Positions 1 through 9,200 of a stretch of DNA of 64,000 bases are shown piece after piece. The position numbers were made by a program, and so were the translations under genes. The DNA lies in the NCBI GenBank assembly GCA_017942165.1, contig JAGKSB010000008.1, forward strand, positions 1-64,000, written 5' to 3'. Position 1 is the stretch's first letter, and the number at the start of each line of letters is the position of its first letter. Source of the stretch: Rhinopithecimicrobium faecis (lineage in GTDB: Bacteria; Bacteroidota; Bacteroidia; Sphingobacteriales; Sphingobacteriaceae). The notes under the pieces were generated by a model, which saw only the letters and a program-made list of their open reading frames with translations, was not told where the DNA came from and did no database searches.

Positions 1-706
1 CTGGACTATTCTCAAAGATATTACTCAACTCTATGCTCAGGTTATAAGCTCTTTTTAGATCAGGATACCGCTCGAATAACACTTCTGCTCGTACCTTTTG
101 AGAATCGGTCCACTTGGAAGCCCGTTTGTAAAGCACATAACGACTTCGTGCTAATAGTTGTTTATGTGTATCACCATTGGAAAGTATTTCTGGAAGGTAT
201 TCTTTTTTCTGACGTCGGCACTTTTCTATACGTATATTCTCTTCATCCAATGCCTGCCATCTATATTTAATACGCATTTCCTGCAGCGCTTCTATGGCTA
301 AACGTTGAACGTGAAAGCGATCCGTTACGCGCACAGCATAAGGGAAGGCGCGTTTGACAATCAATTCCATGTTAGCAGCCATATCTAATGTCACCTCCGC
401 GACTCTATTGCGTTTATTTTGAGGTATTTTAGCCAATACTTCTAACACATCACTTGCGCGAGTTCCTGCTACAATAGCCACAATAGCCCCCTTTTTTCCT
501 TTAGCAGCTTTGTTGGTAAGTATGGTGTAAAGCTCTCCATGAGGCAAGCTGGTCTCATCGATTGATAATTTGGAACCTAAATTTTCAGGGAATAAAAGAT
601 ATTTGTGGGCATGGACTTTTTGATCCCAGCATTGAAAATCGGGATTATTATCGCGGTATAGACGACGTAACTTTCGACCATTTTTTAAAACCCAAAAATA
701 GAAATT
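1..706 (-). mobile_element. ISAon1-like (ISL3-type DDE) transposase fragment, runs off the window start
   Basis: An open frame of about 235 codons on the minus strand continues past base 1. It reads SIDETSL, GELYTILTNK, GKKGAIVAIV, VTLDMAANMELI and VTDRFHVQRLA, the catalytic-core pattern of ISAon1-family transposases of Bacteroidetes (DDE fold related to ISL3), followed by the usual basic helical stretch (ALQEMRIKYRW). In this family an N-terminal DNA-binding protein of roughly 120 residues lies just upstream. Here the frame meets a stop at 707-709 and the tRNA-Lys gene follows soon after, so that first gene is missing and the element looks 5'-truncated. The right end could lie near 750, but the other terminus is outside the window, so no terminal repeat can be confirmed. 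Confidence 0.8.
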
Positions 707-765
707 TTATGGATACTCCTCAACTTTTGGTCTTGATTCGCGAAAACTGACTACTTAAATTAATG

Positions 766-796
766 AAGCCTTGTAAATATTTGATTTACAAGGCTT
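766..796. terminator. Hairpin terminator between IS remnant and tRNA-Lys copy 1
   Basis: A 13-bp perfect inverted repeat (766-778 with 784-796) has a 5-base loop. A T-rich run follows on the plus side. On the minus side, the direction of the tRNA, the T-run is weaker, so termination of the tRNA transcript here is inferred. Confidence 0.55.
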
Positions 797-810
797 TATT
801 TTTTATTTAG

Positions 811-883
811 TGATCCCGCTGGGATTCGAACCCAGGACCCATACATTAAAAGTGTATTGCTCTACCAGCTGAGCTACGGAATC
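811..883 (-). tRNA. tRNA-Lys(UUU), copy 1
   Basis: The minus strand folds as a full cloverleaf: 7-bp acceptor stem (GATTCCG with CGGGATC), anticodon stem ATACA/TGTAT with loop CTTTTAA giving anticodon TTT, and T-loop GGTTCGAATCC. CCA is not encoded. The 73-base gene is the same in all three copies of this window (811, 3911, 9918). Confidence 0.96.
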
Positions 884-907
884 CTATTCCTTTTGTTTGA
901 AGTGATG

Positions 908-938
908 CAAAGATAATAAAAAAGGTTTAATAAGCAAA
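908..938 (-). promoter_or_regulatory. Bacteroidetes-type promoter of tRNA-Lys copy 1
   Basis: On the minus strand TTTG (935-938), exactly 19 bases, then TATCTTTG (908-915). This is a perfect match to the Bacteroidetes vegetative consensus. It predicts a leader of about 20 bases before the mature tRNA. Confidence 0.85.
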
Positions 939-1016
939 GGATTTGTGTCTACAGGCTTGTAACCTATTCGTAATTAGCGGGAAAAATGTGTAATTTATAT
1001 ACATAACAAGAATCAT

Positions 1017-1532
1017 ATGGCGTTTTATCAGAACTTATCACGACTGGGCTCAAAATATTTGGGTTTGGCTAACACCTTTAAGTGGGGATTTAATCTTTCA
1101 CCTATGTATCGCAGAACCACAGCACGAATAGTATACGTTTCCAACGATCTGCTTCATGTTACAATTAAGCTCCCTATAAACTACAAAAATCGTAATTATG
1201 TGGGAACTATTTTTGGTGGTAGTATGTTTTCCGCAGTCGACCCGATACCTATGGTACAACTTATCAACTTGTTAAATTCAAATTATGTAGTGTGGGATAA
1301 GTCCGCAGAAATCTATTTTAAGAGACCAGGAAATCAAGATCTTTATGCAGATTTCCAGTATACAAAGGAGGAAATTGACGCTATCATAGCGCGCGTGAAA
1401 AATGAAAAAGAAATACTCCTTGTGAAGACTACACAACTTACAAATAAGGATAAGACTAAAGTATTCTGCGAAGTAAAAAAAACAATCTACATCGCAGAAA
1501 AACAGTTTTTTAAAGAAAAAAGAAAATTGTAA
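1017..1532 (+). CDS. DUF4442 hotdog-fold (thioesterase-like) protein
   Basis: A 171-residue soluble protein. The central FGGSMFSAVDPIPMVQLINLL segment (near residues 65-85) and the flanking strands match DUF4442/YiiD C-terminal-like hotdog proteins, which resemble acyl-CoA thioesterases. The substrate is unknown. The length suits a single-domain member. It starts 10 bases before the flavin monooxygenase gene and probably shares its transcript. The start is ATG, with a short AT-rich leader downstream of repeat A. The family call is reasonably firm; activity is inferred from fold only. Confidence 0.75.
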   Translation: MAFYQNLSRLGSKYLGLANTFKWGFNLSPMYRRTTARIVYVSNDLLHVTIKLPINYKNRNYVGTIFGGSMFSAVDPIPMVQLINLLNSNYVVWDKSAEIYFKRPGNQDLYADFQYTKEEIDAIIARVKNEKEILLVKTTQLTNKDKTKVFCEVKKTIYIAEKQFFKEKRKL

Positions 1533-1542
1533 TTTACATTTA

Positions 1543-2556
1543 ATGGAAATAGGAATAGACAGTTTTGCATCAGCTATGTACGGGAGTCGCAGTCTGAGCA
1601 GTGTAGATGCTATGGAGCAGCTATTGGATAGAATTCAGTTGGCGGATGAGGTAGGCTTGCATGCTTTTGGTATTGGCGAGCACCATAAAAAGGAATTTTT
1701 AGATTCCTCACCTGCGGTAATTCTCGCTGCAGCAGCAGCGAAAACAATGAATATACGGCTGACCAGCGCCGTGGCGGTGCTCAGCACAAATGACCCTGTA
1801 CGTGTATATCAAAATTTTGCGACCCTCGATGTCATCTCCAAAGGAAGAGCTGAAATTGTCGTGGGGCGCGGGTCCGCCATAGAATCATACCCACTATTCG
1901 GATTTGATTTGAAGGATTATGATGCATTATTTAAGGAGAAATTAGCGCTGCTATTGCAAATTCGAGATGAAGAATTTGTGACCTGGCAAGGTAAATTTAG
2001 GCCTTCGATGCATAACCAACCCGTATATCCACGTGCGGTGCAGGAGAAAATCCCTGTATGGCTCGGGGTAGGAGGAACGCCGGAATCTTTCGTGCGTGCC
2101 GGCACTTTAGGTTTGCCTTTGATGGTCGCTGTAATAGGTGGCGAAACAGAGCGTTTTCGCCCCCTTGTTGATCTCTATAGGGAAGCAGGTAAGAAAGCGG
2201 GTTTTAAACCCGAGCAGCTGAAAGTTGGTTTGCATTCCCCAGGTTATGTCGCTGATACCAATGAAAAAGCTATCGAAGAATATTATCCCGGCTATGCGGA
2301 GCTGTGGACAAAAGTCGGGAAGGAGCGCGGCTGGCCACCTGTGACGAAGAGTCAATTCAATGCTTCCGTAGCTCCAAAAGGAGTCTTAGTCGTTGGCTCA
2401 CCGGAGGAGGTTGCCGAAAAGTTAATGCGACATAGTGAGGCCTTAGGTGGTGTAGACCGCTTTACTTTCCAAATGGATAATGCTGGACTTACGCATCAGC
2501 AGTTAATGTGCTCCATACGCTTAATTGGAGAAAAAGTAATCCCGTTATTAAAATAA
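1543..2556 (+). CDS. LLM-class flavin-dependent oxidoreductase (luciferase-like monooxygenase)
   Basis: A 337-residue TIM-barrel protein of the bacterial luciferase-like family. Visible family features are the GIGEHH segment (residues 43-48), SAVAVLSTNDPVRVYQNFATLD, and GRAEIVVGRGS around residues 100-111, the usual flavin-contacting region. These enzymes use reduced FMN to oxidise varied substrates; the substrate here cannot be read. It is 10 bases behind the DUF4442 gene and convergent with the NAD(P)-binding gene that ends at 2564, leaving no room for a separate terminator. Confidence 0.88.
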   Translation: MEIGIDSFASAMYGSRSLSSVDAMEQLLDRIQLADEVGLHAFGIGEHHKKEFLDSSPAVILAAAAAKTMNIRLTSAVAVLSTNDPVRVYQNFATLDVISKGRAEIVVGRGSAIESYPLFGFDLKDYDALFKEKLALLLQIRDEEFVTWQGKFRPSMHNQPVYPRAVQEKIPVWLGVGGTPESFVRAGTLGLPLMVAVIGGETERFRPLVDLYREAGKKAGFKPEQLKVGLHSPGYVADTNEKAIEEYYPGYAELWTKVGKERGWPPVTKSQFNASVAPKGVLVVGSPEEVAEKLMRHSEALGGVDRFTFQMDNAGLTHQQLMCSIRLIGEKVIPLLK

Positions 2557-2563
2557 AAAGCTG

Positions 2564-3208
2564 TTATTCGAGCTCTTTTAAGATTTGCCGAGACTCCAGG
2601 ATGCTTTTTCCAGCTTTTGGATTCTTGGAATAGCGGTGCATCAGTAGGGCCAAACTATTTACAGGCAATGGTTTCATGCTTTTTAATATCCCTAACGCGT
2701 TGAAAAATTCCACCACAGTAACACCTAACTTCTCGCCAGCTCTATCCGTATGGGGTCTAACCAAGGGCCCTGGACGAAAGATAGTAAAACTGTCAAAGTG
2801 CAATGCTGTAATGGCCTCTTCTAGTTGTCCTTTTATTTTTGAGTAAAATATAAACGAGGAAGCATTGGCGCTGGAGGAGGATACAAGCAGGAAGGTTGGA
2901 ATCTTATTTCTTTTGGCAATCTTAGCAAACGCATACTGATATTCGTAGTCCACTTTAAACTGCGCTTCTTTACTTCCTGCAGCCTTAAGTGTCGTTCCTA
3001 AGCAAGAAAATGCTAGGTCACCTTGAATATACTTTTCCCATTCCTCGAGCCTGTCAAAATCTACTACGACAGCGGTTAGTTTCGGATGCTTTGCTGAAAG
3101 AGGGCTCCGTACTAAGGCTACGATTTCTTTTATGGAGTTGTCTGCAAGTAGTACGTTGATTAGTTCTTTACCCGTGGCGCCCGTGGCACCTATAATTATA
3201 GCTTTCAT
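2564..3208 (-). CDS. NAD(P)H-binding oxidoreductase, HTATIP2-like atypical SDR
   Basis: A 214-residue Rossmann protein. The N-terminal IIIGATGATGKELI (residues 4-17) is the GxxGxxG dinucleotide-binding loop. FSCLGTTLKAAGS, LLVSSSSANASS and FYSKIKGQLEEAI fit the HTATIP2/NmrA-like group of short reductases. The ATG overlaps the stop of the preceding (broken) monooxygenase gene by four bases (ATGA), a translational-coupling arrangement, so the two were one operon. Substrate unknown. Confidence 0.82.
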   Translation of the reverse strand: MKAIIIGATGATGKELINVLLADNSIKEIVALVRSPLSAKHPKLTAVVVDFDRLEEWEKYIQGDLAFSCLGTTLKAAGSKEAQFKVDYEYQYAFAKIAKRNKIPTFLLVSSSSANASSFIFYSKIKGQLEEAITALHFDSFTIFRPGPLVRPHTDRAGEKLGVTVVEFFNALGILKSMKPLPVNSLALLMHRYSKNPKAGKSILESRQILKELE

Positions 3209-3651
3209 TGTGTTGGCATTTTTTTGAAAATCTGAATAGCAGTATCGAGATCCATTGCTTCCATATCCACAAGCTTTAATGATTTGACCATAGGTATCGT
3301 CATTGTCTTGTATTTTAGGAAATGCGGAGTCTTTAAATGGGATTGATAGGATTTCTGATCGAGATACAATTCTAAGATGCGCACTTGTGTGGGGTTGTCC
3401 TTTTGGAACATAGGAAAGATGGCGATAACTCCTTTTTCAAGCCTTACAGACGCTTCTGCTTCTTCAACTCAAATGGCTTTGTATGCTTCTACATGCGCAG
3501 GATAAAGCGTTATTTCTGAAATACGGATTAGCATTCCCTGATGTTGCTGTGCGTGAGCTGTATTTTCCATAACAAAAAACAAGATTATAAAAAGGAAGGC
3601 ACATATGTGTGTTTTTGCCTTATTAAGGTGTTGAAAAGTATGCTTATTCAT
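3205..3651 (-). pseudogene. Putative quinol monooxygenase (ABM family) split by an in-frame stop
   Basis: The reading frame starts with a signal peptide (hydrophobic FLFIILFFVMENTAHA, likely cleaved after AHA) and enters an antibiotic-biosynthesis-monooxygenase-like domain (LIRISEITLYPAHVEAYKAI). It hits TGA at 3469-3471 and continues in the same frame with VEEAEASVRLEKGVIAIFP, then LYLDQKSYQSHLKTPHFLKYK and the C-terminus. Related proteins have a leucine at the stop position, so a single TTA to TGA change would explain it. Without that stop the protein would be about 148 residues. Re-initiation at 3411 would give only the C-terminal half. Confidence 0.8.
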
Positions 3652-3833
3652 AGAGATTTTTTTTTATTCCTTCTAGGTTGTAAAATACGGTTTTCCTCGG
3701 TAATTACATAAGGTTATATAAAATGGCTGGCTGGAAATCCTGCTTTTAGTATGCGAACTATTACTGGTATAGAGAATGATTGTATTTGAATATAGCGCCT
3801 TAACTAGGGGATATTTAATAAACCAAAATAAAA

Positions 3834-3863
3834 AAGGTTCAAAATCAATTGATTTTGAACCTT
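3834..3863 (-). terminator. Terminator of tRNA-Lys copy 2
   Basis: AAGGTTC and its complement close a fully palindromic 30-base stem (3834-3863). On the minus strand it is followed by six T. Nothing else gene-like is seen between 3652 and 3910. Confidence 0.8.
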
Positions 3864-3910
3864 CTAATACTGTTTTAAAGATTTGACTGTTAGCGTCATT
3901 CTTTTTAAAG

Positions 3911-3983
3911 TGATCCCGCTGGGATTCGAACCCAGGACCCATACATTAAAAGTGTATTGCTCTACCAGCTGAGCTACGGAATC
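3911..3983 (-). tRNA. tRNA-Lys(UUU), copy 2
   Basis: Identical in sequence to the copy at 811-883, with the same cloverleaf and TTT anticodon. Confidence 0.96.
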
Positions 3984-4007
3984 CTACTTCCTTTGTTTGA
4001 AGTGATG

Positions 4008-4038
4008 CAAAGATAGGAAAAATGCTTTAATAAGCAAA
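4008..4038 (-). promoter_or_regulatory. Promoter of tRNA-Lys copy 2
   Basis: On the minus strand TTTG (4035-4038), 19 bases, TATCTTTG (4008-4015), with the same geometry as copy 1. Confidence 0.85.
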
Positions 4039-4136
4039 TAGAATGCATTATTAACCTTGTAATCTATTCATAATTAGTGAGAAAATTTTTACTTCCTTAC
4101 CATAAAACCGAATTATTATAGGATAGCTATTAATAT

Positions 4137-4649
4137 ATGAAGCTACAGATTCCAACGTATTACATGAGAAAATCAGATTTAGTAGAAGTGTTTATTCGTA
4201 TCATCGGATTATATTTATTAATTATGCTGGCAGATCAGTATCCTACCCGGGTGCAGCACCTGTGGACTTATCTGTTAAAAATTAGTTTGAGCTTACTGCT
4301 CTTTTTAAAAGCTTCTACCATCTCCATATATATTCATAGAAACAATCCCCATAATGCCATTCTGCAGGGTTTACTCAGCCCAGTGACGATTTACGAGTTA
4401 TGCTTTACCATCGTAGGCTATCTATTATTGGCACTTTATATTCCCGATACGATATTCTATATGGGAGGGGGCTTCTCTGAAGCGATTGATAAAAGCGATA
4501 ATCAGCCTCTTTCTGAAAGTATTTTAGTGGATGTCGACCTGTTAAATACCTTGAATGACAGACTTTTTATACTGAATTTCTGGAAAATGGGTATCGGGGT
4601 TGTTTCGCTATTAGGAGCTAAGTATTTTGCTAGGAAGTTAGTGTATTGA
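4137..4649 (+). CDS. Small integral membrane protein of unknown function
   Basis: A 170-residue protein with hydrophobic segments near residues 19-33, 45-60, 85-105 and 148-165, so three or four membrane passes. A short polar loop (EAIDKSDNQPLSES) precedes the last one. I recognise no family. It has its own ATG start about 50 bases after repeat A copy 2 and is convergent with the truncated gene at 4699. Confidence 0.6.
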   Translation: MKLQIPTYYMRKSDLVEVFIRIIGLYLLIMLADQYPTRVQHLWTYLLKISLSLLLFLKASTISIYIHRNNPHNAILQGLLSPVTIYELCFTIVGYLLLALYIPDTIFYMGGGFSEAIDKSDNQPLSESILVDVDLLNTLNDRLFILNFWKMGIGVVSLLGAKYFARKLVY

Positions 4650-4698
4650 TGGAAGAGGACAATTACCCACGCAGGATAATCGTCCCACTACGGAATGG

Positions 4699-5121
4699 TT
4701 AGGCGCTGTAATTAAAACATTGCTTAAAAATATTTTCCCATAGGGTAGCATGCTCTACGGAAACTATTTTCATGAAAGACAGCTTACTAGTTTGTGTGTT
4801 ATTTGTATATTCCTGTAAGCTTAAGGACATCCCAATCTGTGTAGACTTTAGTGTTAATCCCAGCTTATCGGCGAGGCTGTGCTCATCATTTTCTAAGGAG
4901 ATCCACTTGGAGAATAGTAGCTCTGTAGCGCTGTTAAGCAAAACTTCCTTGATAGCTGCGCCATCAGAAATGGCAATCTGAGGCTCTTCCCATAGTCTAT
5001 TGGGCCAATCTGAAAAATTTATAGCAACCCTATTAAAGGTTTTGATTTCCATAAAAGCATGGAACGGCTTGGCGGCGGTCAGCCATAGCGAAGTGAGGTT
5101 GTTTATATTTTTATGGATCAT
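4699..5121 (-). pseudogene. Truncated GNAT-like acetyltransferase gene (N-terminal part only)
   Basis: A 140-residue reading frame. The start (MIHKNINNLTSLW, then FHAFMEIKTFNRVAINFSDWPNRLW) resembles the non-catalytic N-terminal region of about 250-residue GNAT proteins of Bacteroidetes. It ends after FKQCFNYSA, just where the acetyl-CoA-binding domain would begin, and no continuation is visible in any frame down to 4650. I read it as a 3'-truncated remnant. It could still be a stand-alone unknown protein, since the family link is from memory of the pattern. Confidence 0.45.
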
Positions 5122-5200
5122 AGTATGCTCAGTTTTTGATAGCTAAGTTCAAATGTAATAGGATAATGCCATTTTGTACTTTACATATGTTGAGCCGTGA

Positions 5201-5788
5201 TTATTTTAATTGTTTGCGTATTCTGCTGAGCTGTGTGGGTGTGATGCCTAGGTGTGACGCGATATCCTGCAGGGGAACATAATTTTCCAAATCAGGGTGT
5301 CGTAATATTAATTTCTGATACCGTGCTAAGGCATCATCCATTACAATGGAAACTTCTCTTTCTTCCTTTTCTATAACCCAATTTTTTTCTAAATAATGGA
5401 TGTAAAATAGTTTAAGGTCTTCCTTTTGGAATATGAGTTCCCTAAATTTTTTATAAGGAATGCTTATTAAGACGCAGTCTGTTACAGCTTTCAGAGTAAA
5501 TTCAGAAGGCTTTTGCATAATATTTGAAACCATAGAGCTCACCCAATCTCGCTGAACAAAAATATTTTTGTTGTAGCTTCGCCCCTTTTCGTCACTGATA
5601 TAGGAAATCATATATCCAGTATCGAGGAAGAAAAATTGGCGACTCCTAGAACCTTGTTGAATAAGGACTTCAGTAGCCTTCAGGTGGACGAGCGTTGAGA
5701 AATTTAAAAGTTCCTCCATGGAATTCGCAGAAATGGGATAGTAAGAGTCCATCTTTTCTCTAAAATGCTGCCGCAACAATGTATCCAT
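5201..5788 (-). CDS. Crp/Fnr-family transcriptional regulator
   Basis: A cyclic-nucleotide-binding-like beta-roll (LVHLKATEVLIQQGSRSRQFFFLDTGYMISYI) is followed by a helix-turn-helix near the C-terminus (VPLQDIASHLGITPTQLSRIRKQL). At about 195 residues it has the usual length of the short Bacteroidetes Crp/Fnr regulators. I chose the ATG at 5788 (MDTLLRQHF); an upstream ATG at 5818 adds ten residues of poor fit. It is separated from the truncated GNAT-like gene by about 80 bases and may have regulated it. The ligand is not evident. Confidence 0.85.
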   Translation of the reverse strand: MDTLLRQHFREKMDSYYPISANSMEELLNFSTLVHLKATEVLIQQGSRSRQFFFLDTGYMISYISDEKGRSYNKNIFVQRDWVSSMVSNIMQKPSEFTLKAVTDCVLISIPYKKFRELIFQKEDLKLFYIHYLEKNWVIEKEEREVSIVMDDALARYQKLILRHPDLENYVPLQDIASHLGITPTQLSRIRKQLK

Positions 5789-5818
5789 AGGATAAAAATA
5801 ATAGTTTATAAATTTCAA

Positions 5819-6028
5819 TCAAAAACTTAAATAAGGAATTGATGGAGAAGATACGCTTAGAAAAACCGATATTTACACTTTTGAGAGCCTTACAAAAACA
5901 TTGGCCATACGTACAATGAAGCAGCCATAGATAAGTTGACAACTTTGGGCTAGCTAATTCGTGCCAGATGTAATATAGACAGTGAGCTCAAAAACTTATG
6001 ACAAACCGATAAACCACAACTTCAAGAA
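5819..6028. other. Non-coding or decayed stretch upstream of the helicase locus
   Basis: Short blocked frames only. On the plus strand a 25-codon frame begins at the ATG near 5843, and another frame reads NEAAIDKLTTLG before a stop. They may be scraps of a lost gene, but I cannot assign them. Confidence 0.3.
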
Positions 6029-6196
6029 ATGATTATTTGCATAAAATGCTGGGAAGCTGAGCCGTTTTACGCCTTAGCGGAAGGATGGGATTATAATCCT
6101 TTTGATGTACACGGCGGACGCGGTAACATGTGCCAACTTTTTGGCAAGGACATGCAAACATTTTTTTTTGAATTAAACGAGGCTTTAGCAGCATAA
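6029..6196 (+). CDS. Possible 55-residue protein just upstream of the NERD helicase
   Basis: ATG to TAA gives 55 residues, with CIKCWEAEPFYALAEGWDYN, then a Gly-rich HGGRGNMC turn and an acidic helical end. It stops 11 bases before the helicase ATG in the same direction, so it could be the first gene of that operon. No family recognised. It sits at the edge of a decayed stretch, so it may equally be the tail of a lost gene; the frame opens upstream to a stop at 5999-6001. Confidence 0.4.
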   Translation: MIICIKCWEAEPFYALAEGWDYNPFDVHGGRGNMCQLFGKDMQTFFFELNEALAA

Positions 6197-6207
6197 TAAA
6201 TATTAGA

Positions 6208-9200
6208 ATGGCGTATCAATCTTATTTAGTAGAACGTTTTGAGACGACACATGAAAATGTGTTTTTTAGGGAATTAAATGAATTCTTTCTAGAAGAGTAT
6301 GGTGATAAAAATGGTAATCATGTTTTTATAGGAAACCTATCTGTAGGGGGGCACAAGCTTGATGCCATATTTATTAAATCGGGTGCTATTATAGTGCTCG
6401 ATTTTAAAGATTATGCCGGAGATCTAACTTTTTCGGAAAACGGATCATGGTTGATTAAAAATAAAGGAAAAACCATTTTTGTGTCTGGTGGCGCAGTCTC
6501 TCGAAATCCATTTCAACAAGTCAATGCTTATCGTTTTTCTTTGTTTCAATATTTAGCTGACAATGAAAGCCGTATACTAGCGCAAAATCAAACAACAATC
6601 AAGTGGGATCATACCAATTGCATGGTACTATTTCATCATGATATTAATTTTGATCGCAATCAAATCCCTGCTAAGAGCCAACGTTTTTTTCATATTAGTA
6701 CAAAAAATTTGATTCGTTCACATATAAATGATAATCATAGCCAGCGGATGCTCTTGACAGATCAAAATATAGCATCTATATTATCCGTCTTGTCTATTGG
6801 TCAACATCAGCAATATGATGCGAGTCAAGAACTGCAAGAAGAGAATAAGAATCGTATGAGATATTCTCCAATTAACAAAATTCGAATAGATCAAATTCTT
6901 CCTCATAAGGAAGACAATTATGCATTGAATGTACTGAATTATTATAGTACAATGCTGGGGATTGAGCGGTTTAATGACGTAGAGATAACAAATATTGTGC
7001 ATATTGGTATCGACTGGAATCAGGTAAATGATGGTGCTTTTACATTAGATTTAAGTTTGTATTCTGGTTTTCATGCTGATTTTCAGAAAAACAGGATGGC
7101 GAATTTTCCTAAACATCTATTTGTGAGTATCAATGTAGATTTGAATGGTACAATTATTCCATTACTGTTTAATACAATAATGAATACAGAGATAAAGAAC
7201 CTATTAGAAATTCCTATTCATTTCAATTTGTTTGATGTATTTTCAAGTGTTTTATCCGAATTAGAGGTATCCGAAAATATTATTAATGAAATCACCCAGG
7301 TAGTAGGGGAAGTGGCTACATTTAAAGATAAAATAGCAGCTGTATCCAAGGTTTTGGGTATTACACTAGTAATACAGCCCTATATATCCTTAGGGTTGAG
7401 TAATGAAGCAATGTACAGTGCTCAATTACAATCTGAAATTAAGACTATAATAAAACAAACGCAATTAGGAGGTGCTCTGCCTCCTGTTTTGAATACGGTT
7501 TTAAATGTAGATGCTAAGTTGCCTCCACTTCTTTCTAATAGAGAATTTAAATTGTTGACCATTAGCTCATTGAATGATTCTCAACGGGAAGCTGTAAGTT
7601 TGTCTTTTAAGCAGCCACTTACCATTATAACAGGCCCTCCAGGTACAGGAAAGAGTCAAGTTGTTATGAATATTATGGCCAATGCATTATATCAAAATGA
7701 ACGGGTATTATTTGCTAGTAAGAATAATAAAGCGGTGGATAACGTATATCAGCGTTTAAATCAAGTATTGGATACAGATTATTTTATCCGCTTGGGTAAC
7801 GCTGAAGAAAATAGAAAAACGGTAGATCTGTTAGATAAATTTTCGAATATACCTGTGCAGGCAGATAAAGAAGTGCTGGAGGCAGAATTGGAAACTGCTG
7901 AGCAAAATTATCAGCAATTATTGGAAAAAATAGCTAAGGTAGCGGGTAAATTAAATCAACTTCCCGAAGTTGCTCAAAAAGTTGAAAAATCAAAAATTGA
8001 GCTGACTGCTGCTAAGGAGTTGTATCAATCTTGGGTAACAGGTGTGCATATTGGTTATTATAAATTGTTTATTCAAGATAAAGAAAGAATATCAATTAGT
8101 AATAGTGCGTTAAATCTTTATATCAATAAATTGAATGCTGCGCATGGATTTATTGGTAATTTGCTATTCAATATATTTCAAAAGACCAAATTGCTAGCTG
8201 CTGTCACTGAATTAAATAAGAGTCAGTCTAAGGCTATCGCGCAGTATATTGACCAGCAAAGTCCATATTTCTCAGAAGATAAGACTATTAAAGAGTCTTT
8301 GTTAGCAAATTTGAAGTATATCAAAAGTCTGCTTGAACATCAAGAGCAGCTCGTTGCTGCTGAGAATAGCCACCTTAAGACGATAGCGCAGTTGACTGAT
8401 GCATATGCTATACAAGACGAGCTATTAAAAGAATTGAAAGAAGAAGAACCAGCTTTACGGGCTTCGTTACTGCTATTAAGTGATGAAGGTGTCTCTTTGT
8501 CAAAAGAACTAATTGGTAAAAAAATAGCCTATAATAAGGCTTCGGCATCAATTAGCGCTATCAGTAGTTACAGAGGATATTTGACCACTGGTATACCTTG
8601 GAAAAATGAGGAGCAAAAAGTATGTTCACAAACTATCAACAATTTTTTGAACCATTACAAAGCTGTATCTGTGAGTAATCTAGCAGTAAAGAAATCATTC
8701 TTGATGGAAAAGGAGCTATTTGATTTATTAATCATAGATGAAGCTTCTCAAAGTGATATTACTTCGGTATTACCAATGCTATATAGAGCCAAACGTGTGG
8801 TTATATTAGGCGATCCTTTGCAGCTAACCCATATTACCAGTGTATCTAAAGACGAAAATAGTTATGTTGCTGAAAAACTGGGGATATCCATTTATGATCA
8901 TAATTATGTAATGGATTCTTTATTCTTGCATGCTGATAAAATCGCGGGAAAACATGAAATGCGTCCCGTTTTCTTAGATGAGCATTACCGTTGTCATCCT
9001 GAAATTATACAATTTAGTAACCAGTATTTCTACAAAGAAATGGCCGGCCAAGAAATGACAATAAGAAGTACGGCATCGCAATTTACCATTGGAGATAGGG
9101 GCTTTAATTGGGAAGATGTGCAAGGAAAAGTTGACGAGCATAGCAATACAAATAAGGCTGAAATAGAAAAATGCTTATCCTTAGGCTTAGCGCTGCGTAA

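Larger units (their letters stand above)
811..985. repeat. Direct repeat A (tRNA-Lys plus upstream region), copy 1
   Basis: This block aligns without gaps with 3911-4085. The tRNA, the promoter boxes and a distal segment (956-985 against 4056-4085, four transitions in 30 bases) all sit at the same offset. The bases between are more diverged. The third tRNA copy (9918) shares only the tRNA and promoter. Confidence 0.75.
3911..4085. repeat. Direct repeat A, copy 2
   Basis: Partner of 811-985, collinear over 175 bases with scattered substitutions. Confidence 0.75.

Noticed and set aside
562..750. A 62-codon plus-strand frame
   Set aside because: It is antisense to the transposase fragment, whose family motifs are clear on the other strand.
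3673..3942. An 89-codon minus-strand frame
   Set aside because: It begins inside tRNA-Lys copy 2 and runs through its terminator.
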